Below, in pieces: positions 24,534 to 35,005 of a DNA stretch of 64,000 nucleotides. The notes below the pieces were generated by a model, which searched no databases, was not told the origin of the DNA, and was given only the letters and a program-made list of their open reading frames with translations. The DNA comes from Brumimicrobium mesophilum (GTDB taxonomy: Bacteria > Bacteroidota > Bacteroidia > Flavobacteriales_D > Crocinitomicaceae): the NCBI RefSeq assembly GCF_003025005.1, contig NZ_PVSS01000007.1:1-64000 (forward strand), in the 5' to 3' direction. Each line of letters opens with the position of its first letter. The stretch's first letter is position 1. Both the position numbers and the translations under genes were made by a program.

Positions 24534-25523
24534 TTAGTCCATTACTTCATCTTTAGACATGGCTACATTGTTTGAACTTTGTCTCATATCTGTCAGGATT
24601 TTTAATTGAACACCATGCTCTTGTGCGATCTCCCAAAGCTTTTTGTTTTGATTAATTTCAAATTGAACTACCTCATTATCTATTTTTCTGCGCTTTCGCA
24701 TAATATAAATCTTATCACCTTCTGATAATATATCTTTGGTAGGAGGAAAGTCATTCCATTTATGTAATTGATTTAAACTTAAACCAAGTTCTTTTGAAAT
24801 TAGGTAAAATGTATCGTGCTTTCCTGCGATAACGTATTTAGTTCGGTTTTTGTTTGTGAAAACTGTGTGTTTACTTGCCGCGGCGAATTGATTCGTTTTT
24901 TGACTATTTTCAGGTTTAGAATTGTTCACCTTTTTAACCTTAGAACCAGAAGGGATTTCAATTTCTTTTTTCGGCTGATCAGATGTTGTTTTGTTTTCAA
25001 CAATCCAATCGCTAGTAGCTAAAATGTCATATTGATCTAAATTATAGCGCTCTATTATGTCGATTAATCTTCTGGGATATTGCGGGTTTGTTGCATAACC
25101 CGCTTCCTTTAAACCTTTAGCCCAAGATTTATAATCTGTAATTTCTAATTCAAACAATGAAGCGTATCTTGAGCGTGTTGTTAAGAAAGTACTGTGGTCT
25201 TCAAATGATTGCGCAGCATCATCATATTTCCTGAAACACTCGTTTCTTTTATCATCGTGTTTCTTATAGGTGTCACCTTTCCAGTCATGACATTTTATAC
25301 CAAAATGATTATTGGCTTTAACTGCAAGTTTGGAGTTTCCAAAACCGCTTTCTAATATTCCTTGTGAAAGTGTGATACTGGCAGGAATGCCATGGGTCAA
25401 CATTTGATTCATAGCAACATCTTTCCATTTTTCTATGTATTGCTCTAATGAAAGTGGAGAGTTGTTTCCTAAAGCCGAAAGACTAAAGAAAGTTAGTGTT
25501 AACATTGCCAAAAATCGATTCAT
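24534..25523 (-). CDS. Secreted glucosaminidase (GH73) with LysM repeats
   Basis: The enzyme should cut glycan strands of peptidoglycan. From the ATG at 25523 there is a signal peptide (MNRFLAMLTLTFFSLSALG), then a GH73 domain with MLTHGIPASITLSQGILESGFG (the catalytic Glu in ILESGFG), NNHFGIKCHDWKG and AGYATNPQYPRRLIDII. After a basic linker there is one full LysM (KYVIAGKHDTFYLISKELGL to GDKIYI) and a second LysM-like unit near the end that stops at KDEVMD, shorter than usual. The frame is open to 25565, but only the 25523 start gives a signal peptide. Single gene with its own terminator. Confidence 0.88.
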   Translation of the reverse strand: MNRFLAMLTLTFFSLSALGNNSPLSLEQYIEKWKDVAMNQMLTHGIPASITLSQGILESGFGNSKLAVKANNHFGIKCHDWKGDTYKKHDDKRNECFRKYDDAAQSFEDHSTFLTTRSRYASLFELEITDYKSWAKGLKEAGYATNPQYPRRLIDIIERYNLDQYDILATSDWIVENKTTSDQPKKEIEIPSGSKVKKVNNSKPENSQKTNQFAAASKHTVFTNKNRTKYVIAGKHDTFYLISKELGLSLNQLHKWNDFPPTKDILSEGDKIYIMRKRRKIDNEVVQFEINQNKKLWEIAQEHGVQLKILTDMRQSSNNVAMSKDEVMD

Positions 25524-25780
25524 ATTCTTCTTGTTTATATGTAGTATTACGCAAGTTATTAACATTGGTTACATATACTGTTGAAAACTCAATATTTTTT
25601 TGTTAATAACTACAGGTTTGAGAATTCCCCTTGAATTATTTAGACAATGTTTAACATGATTAAAGTTGTAATTCTTAAGTTTTTGTTGAAGTTGAAAGGG
25701 TTGTTATATCAAAAAAAACAAACGAATTGAATAGTATTTTATGAGCTAATTAACTACCTTTAGTTCTTTAAAAATGTTAG

Positions 25781-27106
25781 ATGATGAAAGAGCAAAACGA
25801 TACCGTAAAAATCACAAATACCATTCGCTTACCAGAAACAGAATTGCCAAGAGTGGTAGTAATTGGAGGTGGTTTTGCTGGTTTGTCTTTTGTTAAGAAA
25901 TTAAAGAATACTGAAGTTCAAGTTGTGGTGATTGATAAAAATAATTTCCATCAATTTCAACCTTTACTTTATCAAGTTGCTACATCAGGAATTGTGCCAG
26001 ACAGTATAGTTTTTCCATTTAGGAAACAATTCAAAAGTTATAAGAATGTGTTTTTTAGAATGGCCGAAGTGACCAATATAGATACAGAAACTAAGCAAGT
26101 TGTAACGGATATTGGGCATGTGGAATATGACTATTTGGTTTTAGCTACAGGAAGTGAGACTAATTTTTTCGGACTGGAAGATGTCCAAGCCAATAGCCTT
26201 GGGATGAAAACAATTCAAGAGGCTTTAGATATCAGAAGTTTGATTCTACAACGTTTCGAAAAAGCGGTGGTTACCTCTGATGATGCAACAAGAGATGCCT
26301 TAACCAATTTCGCAGTTATTGGTGGTGGGCCAGCTGGAGTAGAAACGGTTGGAGCGATAGCTGAATTTAAAAAATATATTCTCCCTAAAGATTATCCTGA
26401 TCTTGATGTTTCGATGATGTCAATTTATCTTATTGAATCTAATGATCGCTTATTGAAAGGAATGTCAGATAAATCATCAGAAAAAGCCTTGAAATATTTA
26501 AATGAAATGGATGTTAATGTCCACCTAGGAACACGAGTTACTTCGTATGATGGGTTGAATATTGCCACGATAAATGACAAAGGTTTTGTGGCTAAAAGTG
26601 TTATCTGGACAGCTGGTGTAAAAGGTAATTTACCAGAAGGATTGGATGCAAAGTGTTTCGGAGGTGGAAATCGTTTATTGGTAAATGATTATTCTGAAGT
26701 GAAGGGGTGCACCAATGTTTATGCTATTGGTGATATTTCTTCAATGATTTCGGAGGAATACCCTTATGGACACCCTATGGTGGCTCAAACGGCTATACAA
26801 CAGGGAGATTTACTTGCTCACAATCTTCTGAATCAAATGAATGGTAAAGCATTGAAGAAGTTTGAATACAATGACAAAGGTTCATTAGCAACAGTAGGGA
26901 AAAGAAAGGCAGTTGCAGATATTGGGAAGTTTAAGTTTGGTGGGTATTTTGCTTGGATATTATGGTCTGTTGTGCATTTAATGTCAATTAGTGGATTTAA
27001 AAACAAGTTGTTTGTTGGCATCAATTGGACATGGAGTTATTTCACCTATGATAAAGGAAACAGATTAATTGTAAGGAGATACAAAAAAGGGGAGAAGAGG
27101 GATTAG
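25781..27106 (+). CDS. ndh: Type II NADH:quinone oxidoreductase
   Basis: This single-subunit flavoenzyme passes electrons from NADH to the quinone pool without pumping protons. Visible are the FAD-binding VVVIGGGFAGLSFVKKL at the N-terminus, HQFQPLLYQVAT, the NAD-binding FAVIGGGPAGVETVGAIAEF in the middle, and YAIGDISS followed by AQTAIQQG, where FAD and quinone contacts lie. A C-terminal amphipathic/hydrophobic stretch (FAWILWSVVHLMSISGFKNKLFV) should bind the membrane. 441 residues is the usual length. The start may be 25781 or 25784. Near-consensus TACCTTTA at 25755 may be its -7 box. Single-gene unit. Confidence 0.94.
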   Translation: MMKEQNDTVKITNTIRLPETELPRVVVIGGGFAGLSFVKKLKNTEVQVVVIDKNNFHQFQPLLYQVATSGIVPDSIVFPFRKQFKSYKNVFFRMAEVTNIDTETKQVVTDIGHVEYDYLVLATGSETNFFGLEDVQANSLGMKTIQEALDIRSLILQRFEKAVVTSDDATRDALTNFAVIGGGPAGVETVGAIAEFKKYILPKDYPDLDVSMMSIYLIESNDRLLKGMSDKSSEKALKYLNEMDVNVHLGTRVTSYDGLNIATINDKGFVAKSVIWTAGVKGNLPEGLDAKCFGGGNRLLVNDYSEVKGCTNVYAIGDISSMISEEYPYGHPMVAQTAIQQGDLLAHNLLNQMNGKALKKFEYNDKGSLATVGKRKAVADIGKFKFGGYFAWILWSVVHLMSISGFKNKLFVGINWTWSYFTYDKGNRLIVRRYKKGEKRD

Positions 27107-27188
27107 TTTGTAGAATTTTGATTTTAACGTTATTTCAAAACATTAACTGTAAGAAGAAATAATTAAGGAAAGGAGAAATAGTGATTTT

Positions 27189-27830
27189 TTAATTTCCTGT
27201 CAAAGCAATTGAAATTCCCATAATGATAAAAATCACACCACTTATTTTATTTAAGGACAAGTTTGATTTTTCAGGTCTTTTAAACTTTTCATAAAAATAA
27301 TTGGAAAAGAAAGTGAGTGAGAAAAACCATATCATTCCAATTATCGTCATTGTTGAACCTAAAATAATAAAAGGGAGTGGACTTTTCAAATAATCAGGAT
27401 TGATGAACTGAGGGAAGAAAGCCAAAAAGAGAATTGCAACTTTTGGATTTAGAATATTTGTGATTAGTCCAGAGAGAAAATCATTTTTAGAATCCTTTTT
27501 AGATTCAGACTTCGACTTTACCACTTTTTCAATTTTAAATTCTTGTCTCTTTTCTTTGAATTTTATAATTCCTAAATATATGATGTAGGCAGCTCCAAGA
27601 TATTTAATTATACTAAAAGCAGTTGGAGAATTTGCGATGATCATTGATAGACCTATTGCACCTATAAATGTATGAACAAGAATACCCGAACTTATTCCAA
27701 GAGTGGCAAAAACTCCTGATTTCTTTCCATGCACAATAGATTTATTGAGAATTAGCAAGGTGTCCATACCTGGTGTCATGACCAAAAACATACCGGTAAT
27801 TATAAAAGCGAGGTAATTATCTATTCCCAT
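27189..27830 (-). CDS. LysE family translocator
   Basis: A 213-residue membrane protein with about six helices and the RhtB/LysE signature: FIITGMFLVMTPGMDTLLIL at the N-terminus, GVFATLGISSGILVHTF, then LGAAYIIYLGIIKF. LysE/RhtB proteins export amino acids or related metabolites; the substrate is not predictable. A charged Lys/Ser-rich loop (about 108-122) separates the two halves. I take ATG 27830 (MGIDNYLAF); the frame is open to 27857. It ends in an AT-rich gap shared with ndh. Confidence 0.88.
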   Translation of the reverse strand: MGIDNYLAFIITGMFLVMTPGMDTLLILNKSIVHGKKSGVFATLGISSGILVHTFIGAIGLSMIIANSPTAFSIIKYLGAAYIIYLGIIKFKEKRQEFKIEKVVKSKSESKKDSKNDFLSGLITNILNPKVAILFLAFFPQFINPDYLKSPLPFIILGSTMTIIGMIWFFSLTFFSNYFYEKFKRPEKSNLSLNKISGVIFIIMGISIALTGN

Positions 27831-27867
27831 TTTAGTGTTCCTGTAATTAGTTTGCAAATATCATTAT

Positions 27868-27912
27868 AAAAAAATAGCTCTGACATTTTTGACAGAGCTA
27901 TTTTATATTTTT
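27868..27912 (-). terminator. Terminator of the ABC-F gene
   Basis: ATAGCTCTG pairs exactly with CAGAGCTAT across a 12-base loop, with A-rich and T-rich flanks. It lies about 40 bases beyond the stop of the ABC-F gene. Confidence 0.85.
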
Positions 27913-27942
27913 TAATCCTCTAATTAGGATCCTATTTTTTGA

Positions 27943-29571
<1,629 letters not shown>

Positions 29572-29584
29572 TCAAAATTTTGTG

Positions 29585-29592
29585 CAAAGATA
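29585..29592 (-). promoter_or_regulatory. -7 box of the ABC-F gene
   Basis: TATCTTTG on the minus strand, 19 bases before the ATG at 29565. Confidence 0.6.
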
Positions 29593-29663
29593 GGGTAAAT
29601 AAGCTCATTTCTATACTTTGCATTCTAGAAATGAACTTCTTAATAATATAGTATTATGGACTT

Positions 29664-31175
29664 TTATTCGTCTTCTAAAGTTGCACGCAGCTTTTGACGT
29701 AATTGACGATTGTATGTTTCCATCAAATACTTGAAATAGTTTCGTGTACTCTTAGCTATACACTTAGTATATTGTTTCAAACGATGTTCAATGTGCTCTT
29801 GAAGTGCTTCTTGAATTTCTAAACCATCATAAAAGTCAGTTGCCTTACTAAAAATTGCTTGATAATGATTTTCTAATGAATCATCAACAGCCAACTTCCC
29901 TTTGTCTCCACGATCAATATAGTCTTCGTAAACCTCTTTCATTTTGAATTGATCCAAAATTGTAGTGTCTACTCTTTCTTTCACATGTTTTGGAAGCATA
30001 TATGCCGCTTCAAACATAATGTCTTCTTGTTCTGACAAACGTGCTTCTAGGAATCGGTCGGGAAAAGCAAATGCATCGTTCCAATTGATATAATCTTGCC
30101 ACAGTCCAAATCGACGAACGTTGTTTCCTAAGTCAATTAATCTAAAAATATCTTTTTTAGGTAATTTTCTTGAGCCACGACCAATCATTTGATGGTATAA
30201 TGTTAACGAACGGGTTGCGCGATTTAAGATAATCGTTTCAACTGTAGGTTCATCAAATCCAGTTGTTAAGATACCAACAGAAGTTAGAATTGCATTTGGA
30301 GTTTCCTTAAACCATTTAAGAATGTCTTTTCTGTCTTTGTCTGAAAAAGTACTGTCTAGGTGACGAATTTTGTATCCTCTTTTATGAAAAGTTTCTTGAA
30401 CTCTAACACTCGTTTCAATTCCTGAGTTGAAAATCAATGTCTTTGTATTAATGGCTACTTCCTCATAAGCAAAAAGCAATTTCTCTTGCATAAAGTAGTT
30501 TCCATAAACCTGTTCAGAACTGCTTACAGTAAAATCCCCGTTTGATCCAATTTTTAATCCGTGAAGATTGACATCATAGGTGAAAGTTTCGGCATTTGCC
30601 AAGTAACCACTTTCAATTAAAGAGGAAATACTTTCACCAACTTTCAATTTATCGTAATGGTCATTTAAAGGCAATGCTTTATTCGAACTTAGTGGAGTAG
30701 CGGTAACACCTAAAATATTTGCTTGCAAATAATATTGAAATATTTTACGAAAACTATTGTAATGTGCCTCATCGACAATCACCAAACCAACATCTTCAAT
30801 AAAGTTTTCGTCATCTTGCAATCTGTTGTTCAACGTCTCGACCATTGCAATAAAGCAGTTGTAATCTCCTTGGTCATCAAGTGTTTTAACTTCACTATTG
30901 ATGATCTTGTTGCTTACACCGATTGCCGATAGTTGCTTAGCGGTTTGAACCGATAATTCTATACGGTGAGTAAGAATTAGAACTTTCTTTTTCCAAGTCT
31001 CAATATATTTTTTCGTAATTTCTGAAAAAATTACTGTTTTACCACCTCCTGTTGGAAGTTGGAAAAGTAAATTGTAATCTGTTCCATTTTCTTTTAGTTC
31101 CGAAATTATCTGATCTACCGTTCTTTGTTGGAACGGATACAGGGTCTTAGGTTCAAAAAGTGCTTCGTCTATCAT
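29664..31175 (-). CDS. DEAD/DEAH-box (SF2) helicase
   Basis: The 503-residue protein has the SF2 motifs in order: YPFQQRTVDQI at the start (Q-like), Walker A LPTGGGKTVIF, motif II VIVDEAHYN, GVTATPLSS, then GILTTGFDEPTVETII and motif VI QMIGRGSRKLP. This matches the SSL2/RecQ-unlike group of ATP-dependent nucleic-acid helicases widespread in Bacteroidota. The C-terminal 130 residues are helical without a recognised domain. No restriction, methylase or nuclease gene is adjacent, so a role in defence is not supported. Substrate unknown. Its neighbours are unrelated housekeeping genes. Confidence 0.88.
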   Translation of the reverse strand: MIDEALFEPKTLYPFQQRTVDQIISELKENGTDYNLLFQLPTGGGKTVIFSEITKKYIETWKKKVLILTHRIELSVQTAKQLSAIGVSNKIINSEVKTLDDQGDYNCFIAMVETLNNRLQDDENFIEDVGLVIVDEAHYNSFRKIFQYYLQANILGVTATPLSSNKALPLNDHYDKLKVGESISSLIESGYLANAETFTYDVNLHGLKIGSNGDFTVSSSEQVYGNYFMQEKLLFAYEEVAINTKTLIFNSGIETSVRVQETFHKRGYKIRHLDSTFSDKDRKDILKWFKETPNAILTSVGILTTGFDEPTVETIILNRATRSLTLYHQMIGRGSRKLPKKDIFRLIDLGNNVRRFGLWQDYINWNDAFAFPDRFLEARLSEQEDIMFEAAYMLPKHVKERVDTTILDQFKMKEVYEDYIDRGDKGKLAVDDSLENHYQAIFSKATDFYDGLEIQEALQEHIEHRLKQYTKCIAKSTRNYFKYLMETYNRQLRQKLRATLEDE

Positions 31176-31265
31176 AACTTGATTATCTCAAAAATTGGGG
31201 TACAAAAGTACGCCCTTTTTCCTGAACAAAAAAATAATAGTGTAAAATTTAATTAATAAGCTTAG

Positions 31266-31313
31266 TTTTTGGTTTTGGTAGCTGAGCGAAGCCGAAGCCA
31301 CCAAAACCAAAAA
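31266..31313. repeat. Hairpin with GAGCGAAG core (REP-like)
   Basis: TTTTTGGTTTTGGT at 31266-31279 is the exact complement of 31300-31313, and the 20-base loop reads AGCTGAGCGAAGCCGAAGCC. The loop motif GAGCGAAGYCGAAG recurs in intergenic palindromes of many Bacteroidota as I recall. It lies between the helicase start and the trxB stop and could also work as the trxB terminator. Confidence 0.55.
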
Positions 31314-31421
31314 AAAGACAGCTCTTTCGAACTGCCTTATTGAATTTCTTAAAATAAGAATCCGGTAGGTTCTCAAACCTCTCCTTTTCCTAATTATAAA
31401 TTTGTTTTTAAAATAACAACC

Positions 31422-32372
31422 TTATCCCTCTAATGCCGAAAGATATCTTTCAGCATCCAAAGCTGCCATACATCCTGTTCCTGCTGCTGTGACCGCTTGA
31501 CGGTATACATGATCTGCTGCATCTCCTGAAACGAAGACTCCTGGTACATTTGTTAATGACGTTCCTGGTTTTTCATATTTGATATAACCAGTTTCATCTA
31601 GATTGATGAATTCTTTAAATATATCTGTATTTGGTTTGTGTCCAATTGCCACGAAGAATCCAGTACATGGAATATCCATTGTTTCATTCGTTTTATTGTT
31701 GATTACACGTGCACCTGTAACTCCCATATCGTCTCCTAAAACCTCAACAGTTTCAGTATTCACAAGAATTTCGATGTTTGGTGTGTTTCTTACACGGTCT
31801 TCCATGATTTTTGAAGCACGGAATTCATCACGGCGAACCAACATTGTAACTTTAGAACATAATTTAGAAAGGTAATGTGCTTCTTCACAAGCAGTATCAC
31901 CAGCTCCAACGATAACAGTCTCTTGATTTTTGTAGAAAAAACCATCACAAACTGCACAAGCTGAAACTCCACCACCCATTTTAAGGTATTTTTGTTCCGA
32001 TTCTAATCCTAAATACATTGCTGCAGCTCCGGTAGAAATGATTACAGTTTTCGCGTGAATTTCTGTTCCATCTTCGGACCAACATTTATGAATTGGTCCA
32101 GAGAAATCAACTTTTCCAATAAAACCTGAACGAACATCTGTTTTAAAACGTTCTGCTTGCTTTTGCAATTGCATCATCATTTCAGGACCAGTAACTCCAT
32201 CAGGATATCCAGGGAAATTCTCTACTTCGTTTGTTGTTGTTAATTGTCCACCTGGTTGAAGTCCTTGGTACATCACCGGATTCATGTCTGCACGTGCTGC
32301 GTAAATTGCAGCTGTATATCCGGCAGGACCGGACCCAATGATAAGACAATCTATATTTTCTACTTTGCTCAT
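31422..32372 (-). CDS. trxB: Thioredoxin-disulfide reductase
   Basis: TrxB reduces thioredoxin with NADPH. The 316-residue flavoprotein has the FAD-binding GSGPAGYTAAIYAARA (14-29), the redox-active disulfide C139-A-V-C142 followed by DG, the NADPH-binding VGAGDTACEEA and the closing GDAADHVYRQAVTAAGTGCMAA. All are as in the low-molecular-weight bacterial enzyme. Single gene; its own -7 box is upstream, a hairpin downstream. Confidence 0.97.
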   Translation of the reverse strand: MSKVENIDCLIIGSGPAGYTAAIYAARADMNPVMYQGLQPGGQLTTTNEVENFPGYPDGVTGPEMMMQLQKQAERFKTDVRSGFIGKVDFSGPIHKCWSEDGTEIHAKTVIISTGAAAMYLGLESEQKYLKMGGGVSACAVCDGFFYKNQETVIVGAGDTACEEAHYLSKLCSKVTMLVRRDEFRASKIMEDRVRNTPNIEILVNTETVEVLGDDMGVTGARVINNKTNETMDIPCTGFFVAIGHKPNTDIFKEFINLDETGYIKYEKPGTSLTNVPGVFVSGDAADHVYRQAVTAAGTGCMAALDAERYLSALEG

Positions 32373-32396
32373 GTTCTTCTTGATTTTTTAGAAAGC

Positions 32397-32404
32397 CAAA
32401 TTTA
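32397..32404 (-). promoter_or_regulatory. -7 box of trxB
   Basis: TAAATTTG on the minus strand matches TAnnTTTG, 24 bases before the trxB start. No clear -33 TTG. Confidence 0.5.
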
Positions 32405-32496
32405 ATAAATTTTCTTTGTAAATGAAGTAACAAAAGTTGTGGAAGAATTGTAAGGCTGAATTCAATTGATAATTATGATTATTTGATTTGCAGGAT

Positions 32497-32558
32497 GTAT
32501 GGACGATTACTCCCTTCGGTCATGAGATCGCTTCGCTAATTTTACAAATCGTCTGTAC
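32497..32558. repeat. Imperfect inverted repeat between trxB and rluF
   Basis: GTATGGACGATT at 32497-32508 pairs with AATCGTCTGTAC at 32547-32558 with two mismatches; the loop contains CTTCGG and CGCTTCGC. It is GC-richer than the flanks, lies 21 bases past the rluF stop, and has the look of a REP unit; it could also stop transcription. Confidence 0.5.
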
Positions 32559-32579
32559 CTTAGTAAATAAGAATGAATA

Positions 32580-33305
32580 TTAATCGATGGTCTTTTTCGA
32601 ATAATCTGTCATTTCACTCAACCTTTCAAATTCTTGATCTGACAAATAGCGCCATTCTCCAACTGGTGTGTCATCCAATCGAATGTTCATGATTCGTACG
32701 CGTTTTAAGGCAGTTACTTCGTAATCGAAATATTCACACATTCTACGAATTTGACGATTCAATCCTTGTGTCAGGATAATTTTAAACATTCTTTTATTGA
32801 GTTGTTCAACAAAACATTTGTTGGTAACGGTATCCAAAATTGGAACTCCATTTCCCATTTTATCAATAAAATCTTGTGTTATTGGTCTATCTACTGAAAC
32901 GATATATTCTTTTTCGTGATTGTTGCTTGCACGAAGAATTTTGTTTACGATATCTCCATCGTTGGTCAATAAAATTAATCCTTCACTTGGTTTATCCAAA
33001 CGTCCAATAGGGAAAATACGCTCTGGATAATTCATGAAATCGATGATGTTGTCTGGCTCAACACGCGTGTCAGTCGTACAAACAATTCCAACTGGCTTGT
33101 TTAAAGCAATATAAATATTGTTTCTATTTTTATTGTCGACATTTTTTCCATCAACAGCAACAATATCTCCCGGTTGAACTTTAGTTCCCATTTCTGGTAC
33201 AACTCCATTTATAGTAACGCGATTTTGTTCAATCAGTTTATCAGCAGCTCTGCGTGAACAATGTCCAGCTTCACTTAAATATTTATTGATGCGTGTTTCT
33301 TTCAT
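32580..33305 (-). CDS. rluF: 23S rRNA pseudouridine synthase RluF
   Basis: RluF isomerises a uridine in 23S rRNA helix 74/80 region (U2604 in E. coli). The 241-residue protein has an S4 RNA-binding domain (ETRINKYLSEAGHCSRRAADKLI, 2-60) and the RsuA/RluB-type catalytic domain with FPIGRLDKPSEGLILLTNDGD holding the catalytic Asp, then LTQGLNRQIRRMC. Absence of a long C-terminal tail and the RINKYLSE start favour RluF over RluB. The start at 33305 is required for the S4 domain, yet the -7 box ends only 5 bases upstream, so the message may be leaderless. Confidence 0.88.
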   Translation of the reverse strand: MKETRINKYLSEAGHCSRRAADKLIEQNRVTINGVVPEMGTKVQPGDIVAVDGKNVDNKNRNNIYIALNKPVGIVCTTDTRVEPDNIIDFMNYPERIFPIGRLDKPSEGLILLTNDGDIVNKILRASNNHEKEYIVSVDRPITQDFIDKMGNGVPILDTVTNKCFVEQLNKRMFKIILTQGLNRQIRRMCEYFDYEVTALKRVRIMNIRLDDTPVGEWRYLSDQEFERLSEMTDYSKKTID

Positions 33306-33309
33306 AAGG

Positions 33310-33339
33310 CAAAGATAATTGACAATTGATAATTAACAA
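33310..33339 (-). promoter_or_regulatory. rluF promoter built in an AT-rich repeat
   Basis: On the minus strand TTG (33339-33337), 19 bases, TATCTTTG (33317-33310) is a near-ideal -33/-7 pair. Most of it lies in the repeat at 33311-33352. The expected transcription start falls at or next to the rluF ATG. Confidence 0.65.
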
Positions 33340-33352
33340 TTGATAATTGGAA
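33311..33352. repeat. AT-rich dispersed repeat, second copy
   Basis: Alternating AATTGACAATTGATAATT and AATTAACAATTGATAATTGG, related to 13781-13824 and 36426-36458. It overlaps the rluF promoter. The rest of the gap 33353-33765 is AT-rich and holds no gene I can support, only a 23-codon frame at 33584. Confidence 0.5.
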
Positions 33353-33765
33353 ATTAATAGGTTGAAATAGTAATTAGGTCTTACAAAAAGTATCCGTTTA
33401 ACAGTAATGTCCAAATTGAGGAGTGTTTTTTTTGTGAAATATTTAGTGATGTAATATATAGTTTGAAATCACATTTTAATAGTTCACTTTTGGATATAAA
33501 AATCAAGGGTTAATTAATAAATATTTGGATTTTTGTAAGAACATTAATAAATTTAGTGTAAATTAAGAACTTCTACTTATGTTATGAAACATACTAACTC
33601 ATTAATATCAAGAAGACCAACTGATTTTGAAATCAATGGAAGAAAGAGCTGTTGATGTTTTGAAGTAGAAAAAAGTCAATCAAGATTAAATACTACTATG
33701 ATATCAGGCAGTAAGTACATTCTCACCGTAGTTAATCAAAATAAATCTTTTAAACGAATTAAGCG

Positions 33766-34521
33766 ATGAGTAAACAAAAATTAAATAATATCTTGTTTTT
33801 TTATTTCATAGGTTTGATTCCTTTTATTGGTCTTGCTCAAAGGACAATTTCTTTAGAAACAAAAGTTTCTCAATCTGTACATTCAAAAATATATACGGAA
33901 ACTGAGTTAGGTATTGGTGTCAATCTGGCTTTAAAAAAAGGAAGTATTTCCTTCTTAATGCATTATCAATATGGTGGGAATTGGGAGACAAAAGATTTAA
34001 ATTATCAAAAAGTTAAAATGTACACTTTAGATTATCATTTAATTGGTGGAGAAATAAAATACAGAATATTTAATCTTTCTAATTTTTATAGTCCTACCCT
34101 TTGTGTTTCGCTTTCAAAAGAGATAGCTTCTAGTTATCGTGGTGGATACTTGATAAGTCACGATTGGGCAGGGGTCTCAAGAGAGTATGTTTTCAAGCCG
34201 TCGAATTCATCGCAAACAGGTGGCTTGACACATCCGAATAAAAATCTTGCATATTACTATATTTCCACACCCCTAATAAGTAGTATTATGTTTGGAAATG
34301 AATTCAGAATTATGGAAGGTTTTTATGCTAATTTGGGAATTGGTATGTCTATTCGCTCAATTCGTGTAGGCTATAAAGAGTGGAACAATACGCAGCCAGA
34401 ACCAGATCCAATTCTTAATGCCAATTCTACATTACTTAATTCAGAAAAACTAAAGTTGTTGGATTTGAGAGTTGGGTTTTCATATGTTTTTCAATTTAAA
34501 AGCATACCTAAAGCCCAATAA
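33766..34521 (+). CDS. Secreted or outer-membrane protein of unknown function
   Basis: The 251-residue protein starts with a basic region and signal peptide (LNNILFFYFIGLIPFIGLAQ). The rest alternates short amphipathic strands (LETKVSQSVHSK, GIGVNLALKKGSISFLMHY, FYANLGIGMSIRSIRVGY, LLDLRVGFSYVFQF) and ends close to an aromatic strand, the pattern of a small eight-strand outer-membrane barrel. No named family is recognised. It stands alone between two minus-strand units. A TAnnTTTG box is not apparent upstream. Confidence 0.65.
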   Translation: MSKQKLNNILFFYFIGLIPFIGLAQRTISLETKVSQSVHSKIYTETELGIGVNLALKKGSISFLMHYQYGGNWETKDLNYQKVKMYTLDYHLIGGEIKYRIFNLSNFYSPTLCVSLSKEIASSYRGGYLISHDWAGVSREYVFKPSNSSQTGGLTHPNKNLAYYYISTPLISSIMFGNEFRIMEGFYANLGIGMSIRSIRVGYKEWNNTQPEPDPILNANSTLLNSEKLKLLDLRVGFSYVFQFKSIPKAQ

Positions 34522-34678
34522 TTTTAGTAAATTCATAACATGAATCCTGAGAGTAAAAATATAATAATGCCATTTGAAAGGTCAACTACTCTCACTTGAT
34601 AACTGCTCAAATCCTGTGAAGTTTATAAAAAAAGTCATCAAAACAATCACCAACTTCAAATTCCTTAAAAATTAACTA

Positions 34679-35005
34679 TTAAAAAAGCTTCTTATTCTCC
34701 TTATGCCTTTCACTATCCCGTTTTGTTTTCTTCTCTAAATTCTTCGCTAAAGCTTCCGTCAAATCCACTCCTGTCTGGTTCGCAATGCAAGTCAAAACAA
34801 AAAGAACGTCCGCCAATTCATCTCCTAAATCTTTATTTTTATCAGACTCCTTCTCGCTTTGTTCACCATATCTTCTGGACATTATTCTTGCCACTTCGCC
34901 AACTTCTTCCATCAGTACAGCTGTGTTAGTGAGTTCATCAAAATAACGAACGCCATGTTCTTTGATCCAATTGTCAACTGTGGTTTGTAATTCAGAAATT
35001 TTCAT
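34679..35005 (-). CDS. MazG-family nucleotide pyrophosphohydrolase
   Basis: A 108-residue all-helical protein with the MazG/all-alpha NTP pyrophosphatase pattern: AVLMEEVGEVARIMSRRYGE (the EExxE part) and LGDELADVLFVLTCIANQTG (the ExxD part) that bind magnesium. Family members hydrolyse non-canonical or damaged NTPs to NMP and pyrophosphate. The start overlaps the dtd stop by one base, so it is the third gene of rsgA-dtd-mazG, a translationally coupled quality-control set. Confidence 0.9.
   Translation of the reverse strand: MKISELQTTVDNWIKEHGVRYFDELTNTAVLMEEVGEVARIMSRRYGEQSEKESDKNKDLGDELADVLFVLTCIANQTGVDLTEALAKNLEKKTKRDSERHKENKKLF

Noticed and set aside
29664-31175. Helicase gene as part of a restriction or phage-defence system
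   Set aside because: Neighbours are an ABC-F gene and trxB; no nuclease, methylase or other defence gene lies within reach.
33584-33655. 23-codon frame between rluF and the unknown secreted protein
   Set aside because: Too short, no ribosome-binding or promoter evidence, no family resemblance.
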